Source: Labyrinthula sp. Ha
Lineage: Eukaryota > Sar > Bigyra > Labyrinthulida > Labyrinthulaceae
DNA: 64,000 nt
Assembly: GCA_015227615.1 (NCBI GenBank)
Contig: JAALGZ010000023.1
Location: 372,001-436,000 of the forward strand
Direction: 5' to 3'
Part shown: positions 13,201 to 25,020 of the stretch, piece after piece
Numbering within the stretch: position 1 is the first letter of the stretch
How the letters are laid out: each line of letters begins with the position of its first letter
Program-made: the position numbers and the translations under genes
Notes under the pieces: generated by a model
Database searches by the model: none
Told to the model about the DNA's origin: nothing
What the model saw: only the letters and a program-made list of their open reading frames with translations

Positions 13201-16200
13201 TCATGGATTTAAATCGGTAAGCACATACCATGTATTTGGTTGTGTTTCTTCTTTAAAAACACCTACAAAAATTTGATAATAATATTCAGACTGCTGGAGA
13301 ACATTTTAACATTTAATGAAACCAATTTTTCTCAATGGAGCTTAAAAAGGGCCCATCCTTTGTACAGAATAGTCTATTTGGAACTAAGTCTATTTCTACT
13401 GAGACAACCAAAGATAAATAGCGACTAAATCGATATTTTTCTTAGGTTTAGTGCTTTTAAATTCTAAGCGTCTTTGCTATAAAAAACTCGGAACTGAACA
13501 CCGAAGTTTTAGATCATTTCATATGAAGAGAGGTGAATTACAGGATGATCATAGCATTCCTACTCATCATAATGAACAAACCTTTAACAGACTACAAATG
13601 ATACACTCTTCCTACTACATGCACTATTCCTTCAATTGCACTCAATTGAATCAACTTTTATTGTAGAATAACTAAGATGTGTAAGTTCTAGGATAAAAGT
13701 GTTTTAATAAATATCTTACAAATGATGTTGGGTGATAAAATCACAGAAAAGAGCAGACAGTTTCCCCTTCCGAAAATAAATTTTGGACTTTCCAAAATGG
13801 CACTTCATATTAGCAGCACCTACTTTTCTCTGTAATGTTCTTTGCATAAATTAATATTCGTATGAGCTTCTACCCAATTCAACTTATGTATATCCTCACC
13901 CTCTGGAACATATACATGATCTTGGGAAATTTTCCCTGTAGGCTATCTATTCATCACAAATCAATGCAGGGACAACTAAAATTATTTATCAATTTTTTTG
14001 AACATGTTTTTAACGGTTATTTAAAGGTTGAATACATTTCTTTGTTTTTTGTCTCTCTCTTCAATAAGATTATATATATATATATCCCTTCTTTGCTCTC
14101 GTTAGCATACATATATATATATTAAATTAATTAATTCTCTCTTTGAATTAACTATTTCCTTTATCACAGACAACTTAGTATAATAAGGAGATCGATATCT
14201 TCTTCTTTAACTTCATATCTATACAGCCATTTTTTTCTGACTTCTTCCTTCACCGAGATACTTTGGATTAATTCTTATATATTGGTGAAGCTAATGGTCA
14301 CATTTGTCACTAATAATTATTGGTGGTAAAAGTATTATTCTTGGAAAATCTATCTCTTTGATATTATATGTTCTTTAATGAAACAATTCCTCTAAGCCCA
14401 CTTATTTCATTATGGTCTTCTAAAATTAGACTTATTATAAACTCTGAAGTATTTCCTTGATAGCCAAATACACATCTAATACATTCAAAGCTCGAAACAA
14501 CTGCAAACATGCTGAATTATATTTCGGTCAATGCATGTTTATTTGTAAGTTTTCACAAACAATGTACTCACTCTATTTTATTCCAAATTCCCCCGTTAAG
14601 GCTCGGGTTCTATATTAATCTCATCAGTTACAGCACTTATTGCATTCAAGTTTTGTGTCAGAATATAAATATGGGTTATGGTGGCTATAATATTTGTTGA
14701 TCAACTTTATGCTAACATCTGTTATATTTCCAAAATTCTTATATTCCTCGTTGGTAAGCATAAACCTTTTTTATTATTGATTTATGTATATGTGTCCGCA
14801 ATTAATAGCTGCAAGAACTTCTTTATTTGGCAGTGAAATTAATTATTTCATTGCTGCCCTTATTACAATAATAAATTCATATTTTATAATAAAGTAAATA
14901 GAGATATTATTAAATGGATAAGATGTCTCAGTATATTACTTTCTACTCGTTCCAATTTGAAACCTAGATAATAAGAATTTCTTAGAGGTTAATATGATTC
15001 AGAAAACTACACACTTTAACTATGAACTTTTACCCCATTATCAAATATATGGATTCTTTTTTTAGCAGGTTAATTTAACATAAATGCTAATTTTCCAGAA
15101 CCATAGGCTACAAAAATTCTAGTGTAATGGATTTATGACCGGTATTAGCAGACATTATACTAAAGTCCAAGAAGAAGAAACGTATATTAACTTAGAAGCC
15201 TTTTTGGTGATAGTATCTAGTTTTCATAGTTCTTGAATAGTAGAAATCTTATCTTGTAAAAGTTGCTGGGATTTAGCTGGTATTTCCCGTATGGGTTACT
15301 GGTGAGTATCAATTATGGATAACATCAATTTTAAGTGGAGCTAAAACAGAGATATAGGATAGCACCTAGAAATACCTTTATGAGTAGCGTTCTTGTATAT
15401 TTTGATGCTTCTTCATCTAAACAAGCTTGGTATTATTCCCAATATGCATTCATTGTTTCCGTAAATCATTGGATGCCTCTAGTTTCCTAAATATGTATAT
15501 CTGATTTCCAGTTAAATCTGATCACTTATGTTACCAATTCCTGGCATTATATTCTTATTTTGATGTTTGATACATGAAATAATTTCACTCTTGTACGGGG
15601 TAGGGAAGAGCTTTTATGCGATTTGAATAATTGGTTTCAAACATTGGAGTGTGGTACTCTATTACTTCTTTAAATTCTTGATCAATTGATGACTTTATAT
15701 TGTACTATGCTTTTATTTATCCTTTAAAGAGGGATTGCAAGCCATGGTTCCGCACTTATCTCTAGCCGCATTTGCCAAAAATATTTCTTTGTTTCTTATC
15801 AACTCTTATAATCTGAAAAATTAATATTCTGTGGAAGGATCCCTAAATTTTAGTTCAATTTAATTTCATGAAACAATTTCTTGCAACCAGTTCCTATGGC
15901 ATTTATCCTCATTTTTACTTTAAGTATGATGCAACTCTTATCGTACTTGAAAAATATATTATTCCAGATGGCACGTTTATATTATATTCACAAAATATTT
16001 TATTTTAATTTAAAAAATTTTAGTAAGCTATAAGATCTCGTTGAAAGAATTTTCCGTGATGGAAAGATTGATACCAATAATGACGTCTTACTGTAAAGTA
16101 AAGTCTGAATTCACTTGAGGATTTTTACACTTATGAATATTTCCCAGGGATTTTGTCGGCTAAGAAACTCTATATTATAGATTTCTTATATGTTTTATTT

Positions 16201-17990
16201 TTCTATTATGCCTCAATTCCATGTTAATGAACATTATTAGCTCATTATAGTCAAAGTAGCACTTCCCATACTAGCGGTAAGACACATTTAAACATAAGCT
16301 GAAATCCGAAACTAAAAGTTTTATTGTTGAATAGCATATATTCCTATTTGAATTTCCCCTAAACAATCTTTATTGTTCTGAAGCTAATGTGCTTTTCAGA
16401 ACTCATATTATGCTTTGCTCTTAAATTGGCATCAATGTATAGACTACTTTCTACAGCTCCAAGATAAATAAATGAAACAAGAATAACTCTCCACTAAACT
16501 TCGTCACATTATACTTATTTCAGAGCTCCAAGCAAAGAAGCTCTTCCTAGGTGGTAGTGTCACACATTTTAAATTAGAGGAAGGCTCAATTTCACTCATT
16601 TATTTCCCTCTTGTTATAAGGACTGCCCTGACCTTAATAAAATAAGTTCAGCGATATCAACAGCGTCTTTAGGGACAGGGTTCCTACTACAGCTCAAATC
16701 GTTGGAGCCCTAATTTCGGTGTATATTAAGAACCATACTTGAAAATATTGAATGCAGATGTTCAGCTATAAGAGTTCAATTTATTAATTCTTCAGGGGCT
16801 AAGGGTGCATCTATTAACTTTTTTATTGGAGTTCTTTTTGTACCAATCATGGCTAGTATAGTTTCTTCTCATGGTTTTCAATATGGTCAATAATGAAAAA
16901 AATCTTTGGTGCTTTGAAAAAAGGATATTTCTCTCAAAAACACAAAATCATGAATTTTATTTAAAAAAAAATTATATGTTATTATCATCTATTAACATCC
17001 AATGGCGCAGAATGAGCCTGAGTTGAGCACACATCCTAACTTGGAAAGATTCTCCCAAATGGGTTTTTCTCAAAGAGGAATGCGCCAGGATCTAAATGAG
17101 GAACATGATTTTCATGCCCGAAATATATGGACAATCAAAGCTACCAAGCTTGCTTTGACTGAGTTTGAGTTTGAGGATTCTTAATTCCTCAATGAAAAAA
17201 CTTCCTCAATCTTCACTTCTAACTACATCCCTTGTGTTACAATGTGCTAGTTCATCACCGAACGTGTTTTATCGCCAAATAGTTAATAATAGAGGATCTC
17301 TCAATAAATAAGCTACATATAATTAGTAAAGTCCACTAACCCCTCGGAGATTTAGTATTTCCGGAGAATCAAAATAGAAAACCCCATCATTAAACGTTCA
17401 CTAATATTAATACATCAATTATATTCTTAGCAAACCAGATCCTTAGCAATTCCTAATAAAAATCCTGTATATACCTTCATTCGCGCTAGCCATAAGAGCA
17501 AATTATTTCATTGGAATGGCTTTGATAAACTAAGGAAAGTAACGAGAAATGCAATAATGCACTTAGAAAACCTGATATTACTCTACTGGGATTGATGTTG
17601 GAGAAGTAGTTAGCAATAAATTTGCTATATGGCTCGGGGAATGCTTTCTTTAGAGTAGAGTTGTTTATTCTCATAAAATTTGAAGGTTTTTTTCTTCTAG
17701 CTGGTCATCACAACGTCTTAACTGAAAAGATTATGGACTAGGAATTAATCTTTGAACTGAAAAGGTTCAGAAATACAAAAGACATAAGCAATACTTTTCT
17801 CATGGCCATGATGTTCATGACCAGCTCGGAGCTGAATCAACCTCTTCACTCTAGATACCCAAAGCTCCACCATGTGATTATTTAAGGAACACTTTTTCTG
17901 AGGATCTACCAAGAGATGCAGTAATAATAATATTTATATCCACAGCACCAAAGAAGCCTCATGCTTGAAACAAAGCAAATTTGCATTTGA
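4300..17990. other. Gene desert, about 13.7 kb
   Basis: Very AT-rich sequence on both strands with no exon, RNA gene or domain I can support. The open frames (for example 7446-7673, 11939-12127, 13862-14125, 17002-17184) lack family motifs and mostly read as Phe/Leu/Ile/Tyr-rich translation of AT-rich DNA. It contains short simple repeats: (GA/GAA)n near 5091-5110, (ATT)n near 7471-7488, (TA)n at about 11311-11327 and 14070-14085, and (AT)n near 14110-14121. No long repeat shared with the rest of the window was seen. Confidence 0.55.
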
Positions 17991-18024
17991 AAGATACAAA
18001 CTATTACTTACCCATTTAACTCAT

Positions 18025-19286
18025 TTACCTAATCCCCCCAGCTAGCCTCGTTAGAATATTAGCTCTATCTCCTTCATCCCAAGAACTCTTCGAAATCCAA
18101 AACTCTTCCCTCTCAGCCATAATCTCCGCAAGAACAGATGCCCCCAAAAATACCATATTCTTTCTTCTAGGTGGTGCCTCGATCCTCAATTTAAACTTCT
18201 TCAACTCATTTCCACCCCTTCCGGCCCTTGTTTCATCTAGTCTCAAAAACTTAGTTATGTATAAGTGCTTCAGATCCTTTTCTAATCTACTTGGTAATCC
18301 AGGATACATACTAGTTCCCCCACTAAGCACCACATGTTGAAATAATTTTGATCTCACATCAATATCCGCTTTCTTGAACATATTAAAAAGCATCATACTC
18401 AGTCCATCAGTACTTACATTAACACGGCTTGGATCAAAAAGAGCTTCAGGCGCCAAAAATCTTTCTCTGCCAATCTTAATCACAGTCTTGTCTGGTAAAG
18501 TATAATTCGCCATGACAGCTGTTGTATCATCAGCAAGTCTTGTTTCTTCCTTTAAATCATAAGCAACATAACACAGCTTCTCTTTAAGTCTTCTAACTTC
18601 ATCAAAATCCGCAGATGAGTTAAACGAGTAACCTCTTAGAAGCATTAGCTTAATCAAGTACTGCGTAATGTGCCTCCCAGCTACATTAAGTCTGCTAATT
18701 AAAGTCTCTGGAACAAATCCCTCATAAACACCAACTGCATGAGTAACTCCATCACCCGAATCAACCACAACACCCGTCAAAAGACCTACAAAGTGAACAA
18801 TTAGCTTAATCTACCTTGGGCGTAAAGTACCAGCATTGCTTGAATCCCCACATGAACAGCTTTGAACTGGTATTTTTCAAACATTGTTTCCAAAGTTTTG
18901 ACTCTATTATTTGTAGGATTTCCAGGTGCTTCTGTGAGCATGATTTTGTATTCCTCTGGATTAATCCGCATTTTTTCATGAAATGTATAATTCCATAATT
19001 CTTCCATATCGTTCCAATGCTTCACTATTCCATTTTCAACGGGGTAATTTAATTTTAGTGCAAATCTAACCTTTTCTGCTTCGTCTCCGACCATTATATC
19101 TTTCAGTTGATGCTGTTCGAGCGACTCCATTTCAGCACGAAGTTGAGGACGTCCTACGATAGCGGGAAACACACTTTGAGGCAAATTTGACCTTGCATGA
19201 CCTACCTAAGTGCATTAAAATAAAAGGGAAATAAATACTTTAACGAATCCGGTCCCATTGTCGCACACGAGAACATTTGAAGCCAT
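18025..19286 (-). CDS. ARP2: Actin-related protein 2 (Arp2), three exons
   Basis: Arp2 is the actin-like subunit of the Arp2/3 complex that nucleates branched actin filaments in the cytosol. Exons are 19286-19239, 19205-18815 and 18785-18025, separated by GT..AG introns of 33 and 29 nt. The joined frame encodes 399 residues (family about 394). Exon 1 supplies [10 protein letters not shown], the first phosphate loop; exon 2 [14 protein letters not shown] and [13 protein letters not shown]; exon 3 [14 protein letters not shown] (second phosphate loop), [19 protein letters not shown] and the Arp2-typical [21 protein letters not shown]. These match Arp2 rather than actin or Arp3. Exon 1 is very short and easily missed, but without it the ATP site would lack its first strand. 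The gene is divergent from the ATAD3-type gene, start to start 173 bp. No damage is seen. Confidence 0.95.
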
Positions 19287-19459
19287 TTCCAAATTATGTC
19301 TTTTTGTGTTTTCTTTTCTATAAAAATTTTGGGCAATTGAGAGGTCTTGGGTTTTATGGCCCAATATAATAAATAAGGTTACCTGCCACGTGGACTAAAG
19401 AAAAACAGAGCAGATATGAAAATGAAGAATACTTAACCGTTTGAACTTATCAACTAAAA
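19287..19459. promoter_or_regulatory. Shared divergent promoter region, Arp2 / ATAD3-type gene
   Basis: The 173 bp between the two start codons must hold both promoters. They contain a CCAAT box (TGGCCCAAT at 19357-19365) and a perfect G-box-like GCCACGTGG at 19385-19393. The same ATTGGGCCA word recurs 40 bp before the SGNH-hydrolase gene start (36814-36822), and a GCCACGTCATC word lies at 31286-31296 before the kinase gene. Function as NF-Y or bZIP/bHLH sites is inferred from the motif only. Confidence 0.45.
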
Positions 19460-22111
19460 ATGAAAAGAAAAAGGGGGAAGTTTTCATTTATTTTATTTTT
19501 GGTTTTTTATCTTGTATCATCTAAGGAAATATATAGTGATGAACGGTTGAAAACAAATATAGTGAATGTCAACGTTTCCTATCTATACAGCCAAATAAGA
19601 GACCTCAAACTACACAACTTCGCATACCTTTATCCTCAATTCTACAACCCGATATTTGGAAGAAAGCAACTTGGATTCATTGCACAAGAGCTATCTAAAA
19701 GTTTGCCTCAAGCAGTTGGATATGTTGCTCGAAAAAGAATAAACCAAAATACCACAATCCAAAACCTTCAAGTTATTAACCAGGATTATTTGTACATGTC
19801 GAACATCGGAGCGACACAACATTTAAGCTTTTTATCAGAGAAATTATTTGATAAAGTATCATTGCTGAATCTAAAATTGACAACTTTACAGGAGAACGAG
19901 ATTCGTGATTTGTTCCGTAAAACAGAACGATTCGAGAACGACAAGAATATTTTGTTTCAGCACCATTATGTGCATAAGAATGAGACAATACGATTTTTTG
20001 AAAAGTATAATTATGATTATGAAGAAGCCTGGACTAAATTTTCTGCACTTGATTCACAGAATTTGAATCTAACCTCAAAAATGAGCATGCTAGAGAGAAA
20101 TGTGAAGAGTGATTTACAATACGTTGAAAACGGGTTAATTGCGAGGTTGGACCAAGTCAGAAATGAAATTGATCGCCAAGTGGGTCAGAGCTTACAAACA
20201 GCTAATGCAGCTAAAATGAAGTTGGAGCTGACGGACCAGCAGGTTAGTGAATTGACACAGAGTGGGGTTGAGATGAAGTTGGTTAGTGACAAACTTGTAA
20301 GTCAAGTTGGACTGCAAGATTTAACCACACAAAATTTGCAGAGAGAGATTAATGCGAATTATGAGGATATGAAAGTGAACAAGGAAGTAATTTCAGGTCA
20401 TGGGCAAAGGATAGAAGATTTGTTACTTGATTTAAGTGTGACGAAAGATTCTATAAAGAAATTGGCTGGTGAGGAATTGATTGAAAGGCGAAAGCTAAAG
20501 GAAGCAGAGGTTCAACTGGCAATTAAAAATATTGAGCTAGAAAAAACTAAGGCTAATGAGACTAGAGAAACTGAAAAATACAAATTAAATCTCCAGCTCG
20601 AGAAAGAGGAGCTATTACTTAATAAGTCGTTAGCTCAAGCCAAGAAAAAAGAGAAACTTAGGGAAGAGACCGAGCTTAAAATTCTGAATGAAACACATTT
20701 GGCACGAATGATCGAGCAGAATCTTACTACCTATAATGAATTAAAACTGTTGAAAGAGAAGAACGCTCACGAGCTCAAGCGAATAGAAACTGAGAGAAAC
20801 ACTACGCTAGAAACTGCTAGGATTAACGCTGAAGAAGAAACAATAAGAGAAAGAGCAAATCATGAATTGAGAGTAAACATGTCAAAACTGGAGCTAGAAC
20901 AAAAACGACTTTCAACAATTGAATCAATCAAGACCTTCTTTTCTGAAACCCAGAAGTCAATTCAAATGGCAATGAATAATCCAAAGGATATTCTCAAATT
21001 TCTTGGCATGTGTGTTCTATTCATCTTTTGTGTGTATTTGTCTCGTGAAACAAATATCTTGATAAGAAAACGTATTGAAATGACCCTTGGAAAACCCTCC
21101 TTAGTTCGAGAAACATCACGGCTAGGACCTATATCTAGCTTTCTTTCTAAGTTCAGCTGGAAAAGAAGTAATTTAGACATCATACGAGACGCTGGTGTAA
21201 ATGAGGCTTTAAAGGATGTTATATTGCGTCCGAAGATTAAGCAACATATGATAAGAATTGCTCAAACAACTAAGCAAGCCTACAAGAGTGGTGGAATGCT
21301 GAGACACATTATGTTGTTTGGACCTCCAGGTACAGGGAAAACAATGATTGCTAAGAAAATTGCACTGTGGTGTGGTTTGGATTATGCCATAATGTCTGGA
21401 GCGGATGTTTCACCCCTTAAAGAACATGCAGTAACCGAGCTACATAATCTCTTTTCATGGACAGCTGAATCAACTTCTTCGAAAGGGTTGCTACTATTCA
21501 TTGATGAAGCTGATGCTTTTCTTGGTACAAGGGAGAAGGTTGGTCAATCTGAACATATGAGAAATGCACTAACAGCACTCCTTTACCATACTGGGTCAAC
21601 ACGAGATAACAAAGGATCAAAGTGCATGATGGTACTAGCCACCAATAGGCCAGAAGATTTAGACGTCGCTGTTCTTGATCGAGTTGATGAGGCAGTACAC
21701 TTTGACATTCCTACCTGCATCCAACGATTTGATTTAATTAAAATGTACTATGGCTTATATGTGAAAGACATTGTGCAGAGAGAATTAGGAAGAGACGCAC
21801 TGGAAAAAGTCAGCAAAATAACAGAAGGATTCAGTGGAAGGCAAATTAGCAAACTCATGATAACATTTCAATCACATATATATGCAAAGGGCATGAACGT
21901 TGAAGAAAAATATATGCGTAAAGACAAAAAGATTCGAAGATATAGGATGCTAAACAGAGCAGGAGAAAGAGTTTTACTAGACGTAGTCGACCAAACGAAG
22001 AAGCATATATTTGCGTTGAAACAAGCTCGGATGCGACAAGAGCAGCAACTGAATCAACCATCAGTTTCAGAAACACCTACTTTATCATCTGAATCGCTTT
22101 CTTCAAAATAA
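19460..22111 (+). CDS. ATAD3-type AAA ATPase with N-terminal signal peptide and peptidase S74 (intramolecular chaperone) domain
   Basis: Intronless, 883 residues. Residues 1-21 are a basic-hydrophobic signal peptide or anchor. At 26-130 lies a peptidase S74 / intramolecular-chaperone domain: SDERLKTNI with the catalytic-type Ser26 and Lys31 (the S-x4-K spacing of phage tail-spike and MYRF self-cleaving domains), then LGFIAQELSKSLPQAV. Residues 130-500 are mostly coiled coil. A single membrane helix lies at about 511-528. Next comes the ATAD3 hallmark LGKPSLVRETSRL (543-555). The AAA module has Walker A GPPGTGKT (621-628), Walker B LLLFIDEAD (677-685), sensor 1 Asn729, an Arg741 finger and GR793-794 at sensor 2. 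ATAD3 normally sits in the mitochondrial inner membrane. Here the signal peptide and ten N-x-S/T sequons, all before the helix, point to the secretory pathway with a cytosolic AAA domain (inference). The 3' end is 16 bp from the convergent CMC1-like gene. Confidence 0.93.
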   Translation: MKRKRGKFSFILFLVFYLVSSKEIYSDERLKTNIVNVNVSYLYSQIRDLKLHNFAYLYPQFYNPIFGRKQLGFIAQELSKSLPQAVGYVARKRINQNTTIQNLQVINQDYLYMSNIGATQHLSFLSEKLFDKVSLLNLKLTTLQENEIRDLFRKTERFENDKNILFQHHYVHKNETIRFFEKYNYDYEEAWTKFSALDSQNLNLTSKMSMLERNVKSDLQYVENGLIARLDQVRNEIDRQVGQSLQTANAAKMKLELTDQQVSELTQSGVEMKLVSDKLVSQVGLQDLTTQNLQREINANYEDMKVNKEVISGHGQRIEDLLLDLSVTKDSIKKLAGEELIERRKLKEAEVQLAIKNIELEKTKANETRETEKYKLNLQLEKEELLLNKSLAQAKKKEKLREETELKILNETHLARMIEQNLTTYNELKLLKEKNAHELKRIETERNTTLETARINAEEETIRERANHELRVNMSKLELEQKRLSTIESIKTFFSETQKSIQMAMNNPKDILKFLGMCVLFIFCVYLSRETNILIRKRIEMTLGKPSLVRETSRLGPISSFLSKFSWKRSNLDIIRDAGVNEALKDVILRPKIKQHMIRIAQTTKQAYKSGGMLRHIMLFGPPGTGKTMIAKKIALWCGLDYAIMSGADVSPLKEHAVTELHNLFSWTAESTSSKGLLLFIDEADAFLGTREKVGQSEHMRNALTALLYHTGSTRDNKGSKCMMVLATNRPEDLDVAVLDRVDEAVHFDIPTCIQRFDLIKMYYGLYVKDIVQRELGRDALEKVSKITEGFSGRQISKLMITFQSHIYAKGMNVEEKYMRKDKKIRRYRMLNRAGERVLLDVVDQTKKHIFALKQARMRQEQQLNQPSVSETPTLSSESLSSK

Positions 22112-22127
22112 GAAAAAGATACAAGGG

Positions 22128-22517
22128 TTAAACAATATTCTTAGCTTGCAAATTGTCCAAGGATACTGGATCAAGTTTCCCCTGCTCAACTAGGCTCTTT
22201 ACTCTGTTATATCTAAACTCGTTCCATCGTTCATTGGTATTATATTTGTGGGCGCAATCATTTTGTGCTCTGTTTTCTTTTCGGCACTTAAAAATAACCA
22301 ATAAACCCTCTTGTTTTGAACAGTTGATAAACTCGTCTATTTCCTTCTTGCAAAAGGTATGTACATATTTAAAATATTCTTTACGAAGTTGCTAATCTAT
22401 AACAAGAAAATTAAAGTATACTTCGTCAGAGTAGTTACCCCATTTTGGCAAAGGTGATTTCTCTTCCATTTGGCTTTTCTTAATCTTTCTAAAAATTGAA
22501 CACTCTGGTAATGCCAT
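22128..22517 (-). CDS. CMC1: CMC1-like twin CX9C cytochrome c oxidase assembly protein, two exons
   Basis: Exons 22517-22422 and 22391-22128 are joined by a 30-nt GT..AG intron and encode 119 residues. The core is a CHCH fold: C46-x9-C56 (CKKEIDEFINC) and C68-x9-C78 (CRKENRAQNDC), preceded by LRKEYFKYVHTF. This matches the Cmc1 family (Cmc1/Cmc2/C16orf61 type), small intermembrane-space proteins oxidised by the Mia40 relay that help assemble cytochrome c oxidase. The start is the first ATG of the open frame, with an A at -3. The splice choice uses the second AG, because the first would leave an in-frame TAG. The gene is convergent with the ATAD3-type gene, with 16 bp between stop codons, so the transcripts probably overlap. 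Assignment to Cmc1 rather than Cmc2 rests on motif spacing only. Confidence 0.82.
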
Positions 22518-22587
22518 GTTATGATTTAGACACACCAAAGCGAAAAAGCATATAAAAGACCATCAAAATATTCATAAAATAAACTAT

Positions 22588-22735
22588 GTATATTCAACTG
22601 GTTATCGATTATCATATTATTATCAATTGATAGAATAGATGAATGAGATATTTATTTTAGGATATCAAAACATAATCAAACTTATGATATTATGAAAGAT
22701 AAAACTACAACATTAGGAGCAAGGCTAACTGAATG
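22588..22735 (+). repeat. Dispersed repeat B, copy 1
   Basis: The block containing GGTTATCGATTATC, followed by TATCAATTGATAGA, CATAATCAA and a final CAAGGCTA, matches 41529-41680 in the same order and spacing with scattered differences. The copies are about 150 bp long, lie on the same strand and have no coding potential. A short non-autonomous transposon is likely, although terminal repeats were not resolved. Confidence 0.5.
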
Positions 22736-25020
22736 TTAAGAAATAAAACAACTAAACTTCCTTGGGAAAGTATAATCCATCAAACTTATAGCTTTAGAGA
22801 AAGAAAAAGCTTTTTCTTAGTCCTTTAGATAGGCTCACTTGAGTTCTAAATTTCGGATCAACAACCTAGGTGTCTGATTGTCTCAAGTACAAACTCCTAA
22901 CGTTCTTTCCAGTAGAATAGCTTCAGGCTTGAGTATCTGAATGCTCGATAGATCAGTCAGAGCACATAGGAATCATGTCATAGGTGCAATTACATATATG
23001 GATATGAAATGTACCTAAGTAGATTAAAAACCGAGCGCAGGCACGATATTGACTCAAGTTCTTTTCATTGAAAGGAAAATAATGCCTTCACTAACGATGT
23101 ACTATTGTTGTCTGACTAGAAGCTGCAGCCATTAGCATTTGAATTTAGTCTTAATACTTTAGATTTTTACCGGGCGTAGGTTCACTTAGTAAGTCATAAA
23201 AGCTATATGTGATTTTTTTTCGAAATATTTATTGATGTAATTGAGTAAAATGATTTTTCATCTGATATCGTTCTAGGCTATAGTTAGATTTTGATGTGAT
23301 AGACTGTAATTCTCATAGTGGGATAGGTGAAAATCTAAATGTAACACTTCTTAAAGACGATTCAGTTCATTTTGAATTGAAATGAATCTTGTTCTATTAA
23401 GTTACGGTGAGGCATAGAGATACAATGTATTAACATAAGATAAAGTTGAGAATTTCCATTAAGTGCACCACAGTCGCCATTTAAAGGAAAACTTGTTATT
23501 GGCCAGTATCCTAAAATCTCGAATCCATAGACTAAAACTTAATTAATTAATCACTTTAAGAGAGTTTGCATAATCTCCGACATTTCAGAAACATTGGTTA
23601 GAACTCCCTTTAAAGTTTAATAATACCTAGCTCCAATAAGAAAACAATAGTTTTTTAGTTGTGATTTTATTACTCAGTTCAACAAAATATAAACAATTTT
23701 TTTTTTACTTCTGAAAAAAAAACAGAATACTTAAACTCGATATTTATTTTTCCAGCAAATTTTCTTCTTTGAAGAATGCGCTTCAAAGGAAATAGCTAGT
23801 AAAAATTTATATGTCATTGTACTAGAATAATTGAAGAGAATCGTAAGTACCTTTTTAAAAAAGGTTTAATACTCATTGAATCGAGTTCTTATACTCTTGA
23901 AAGGTTCACAAGTTTAATGATCATTATTATAGCTTCAAAATAGATGTTTTTCGCAAGCTACACAAAGTGCCTTGGTGGGTTATATACTGCCATGTGATTA
24001 TTGTGCGGAGGAAGTATGTTAAATAAACTCAAGGCCTTTAGCTGTTTTTTTCAATCTTTTTTTCAACTATATAAAAGTAAGAGTTATATAATAATTTAGA
24101 CATTAAAAACAATTAGGATACTTAATAAAACTATTCGATGTGTGGTACTCAGATTAAAAATATTTAAGTTACAGAACTTACTACATGTTCTGAAGTATAT
24201 GAAGCCAAGAAGGTTTTTTCGTTAGAAAGGATCCTTAATGATCCTAGTATTACCATTCAAGAGTTGTTAGAAAATTATTTTTTTGCAAAATATAAAAGAA
24301 AAATATATGCTAAAGCTGGCTCTGCTTTGCTACCTATAATTTAATTATATTTAGATGTTGCTTGAGCAATAGAAATTCATAGAACTCTAGGTGATGTTAA
24401 CGCTCATGTATAACTACCAAAAGATATATTCCAAATTTTTAAAAAATAGTTGAAAGTTCAAAACCTTAATTGTATGAAGATTTTAATCAATACAATACCT
24501 GTAGCAAATACTTTGAGGAGTAAACTTCATACTTGCGAGAAAATGAAACTTCTTTGATTAAGACAATTTGTTTTATCGACTCCATCTGCTTACAACTCAG
24601 AATAAGAGTACATACTACAGGCTATTATAAAATTTATATAATTACTTTGTTCATAACTCATGAATACAAAAGCTTGTCTTTGTTGCAAAACTTTAATATA
24701 ACTTTTGCCTGACTAAAACAATTTGGGGTCTTTCGAAAAAGTTAGCCACACAACGGGGCCAAGCTTCGAAAATTTACTGCCAAAAAGTAAATGATTGTCA
24801 AAAATATATCTAATAAAAATTTTCATTTTCCTTTGTCGTGCGAATGTCACTGTGTTACCTACTCTACCATCCAGCTAAAACATTGGTAGTGTCTTTCTCT
24901 GTGCACTTCTTTCAGATGATGATAAGGTTATTAACGGTTAAGTCAGAGCTTATTTCAAACGTACTACTTTTGTAGGTTACTATAAGAACGATATAACTAG
25001 TTTATAGCATAGAAAGTATA

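Noticed and set aside
13862-14125. Possible membrane protein of 87 residues
   Set aside because: It runs into a (TA)n microsatellite, so its end is simple-repeat translation.
17002-17184. Small soluble protein of 60 residues at the desert edge
   Set aside because: Plausible composition but no motif, splice partner or promoter feature.
18786-18814. Arp2 as a broken gene split in two open frames
   Set aside because: A 29-nt intron with perfect GT..AG ends rejoins AQG and LLTG, giving a full-length protein.
24190-24330. Resemblance of SLERILNDPSITIQELLENY to the start of PP6-regulatory SAPS proteins
   Set aside because: Only one short block fits and the sequence after it does not continue in the family.
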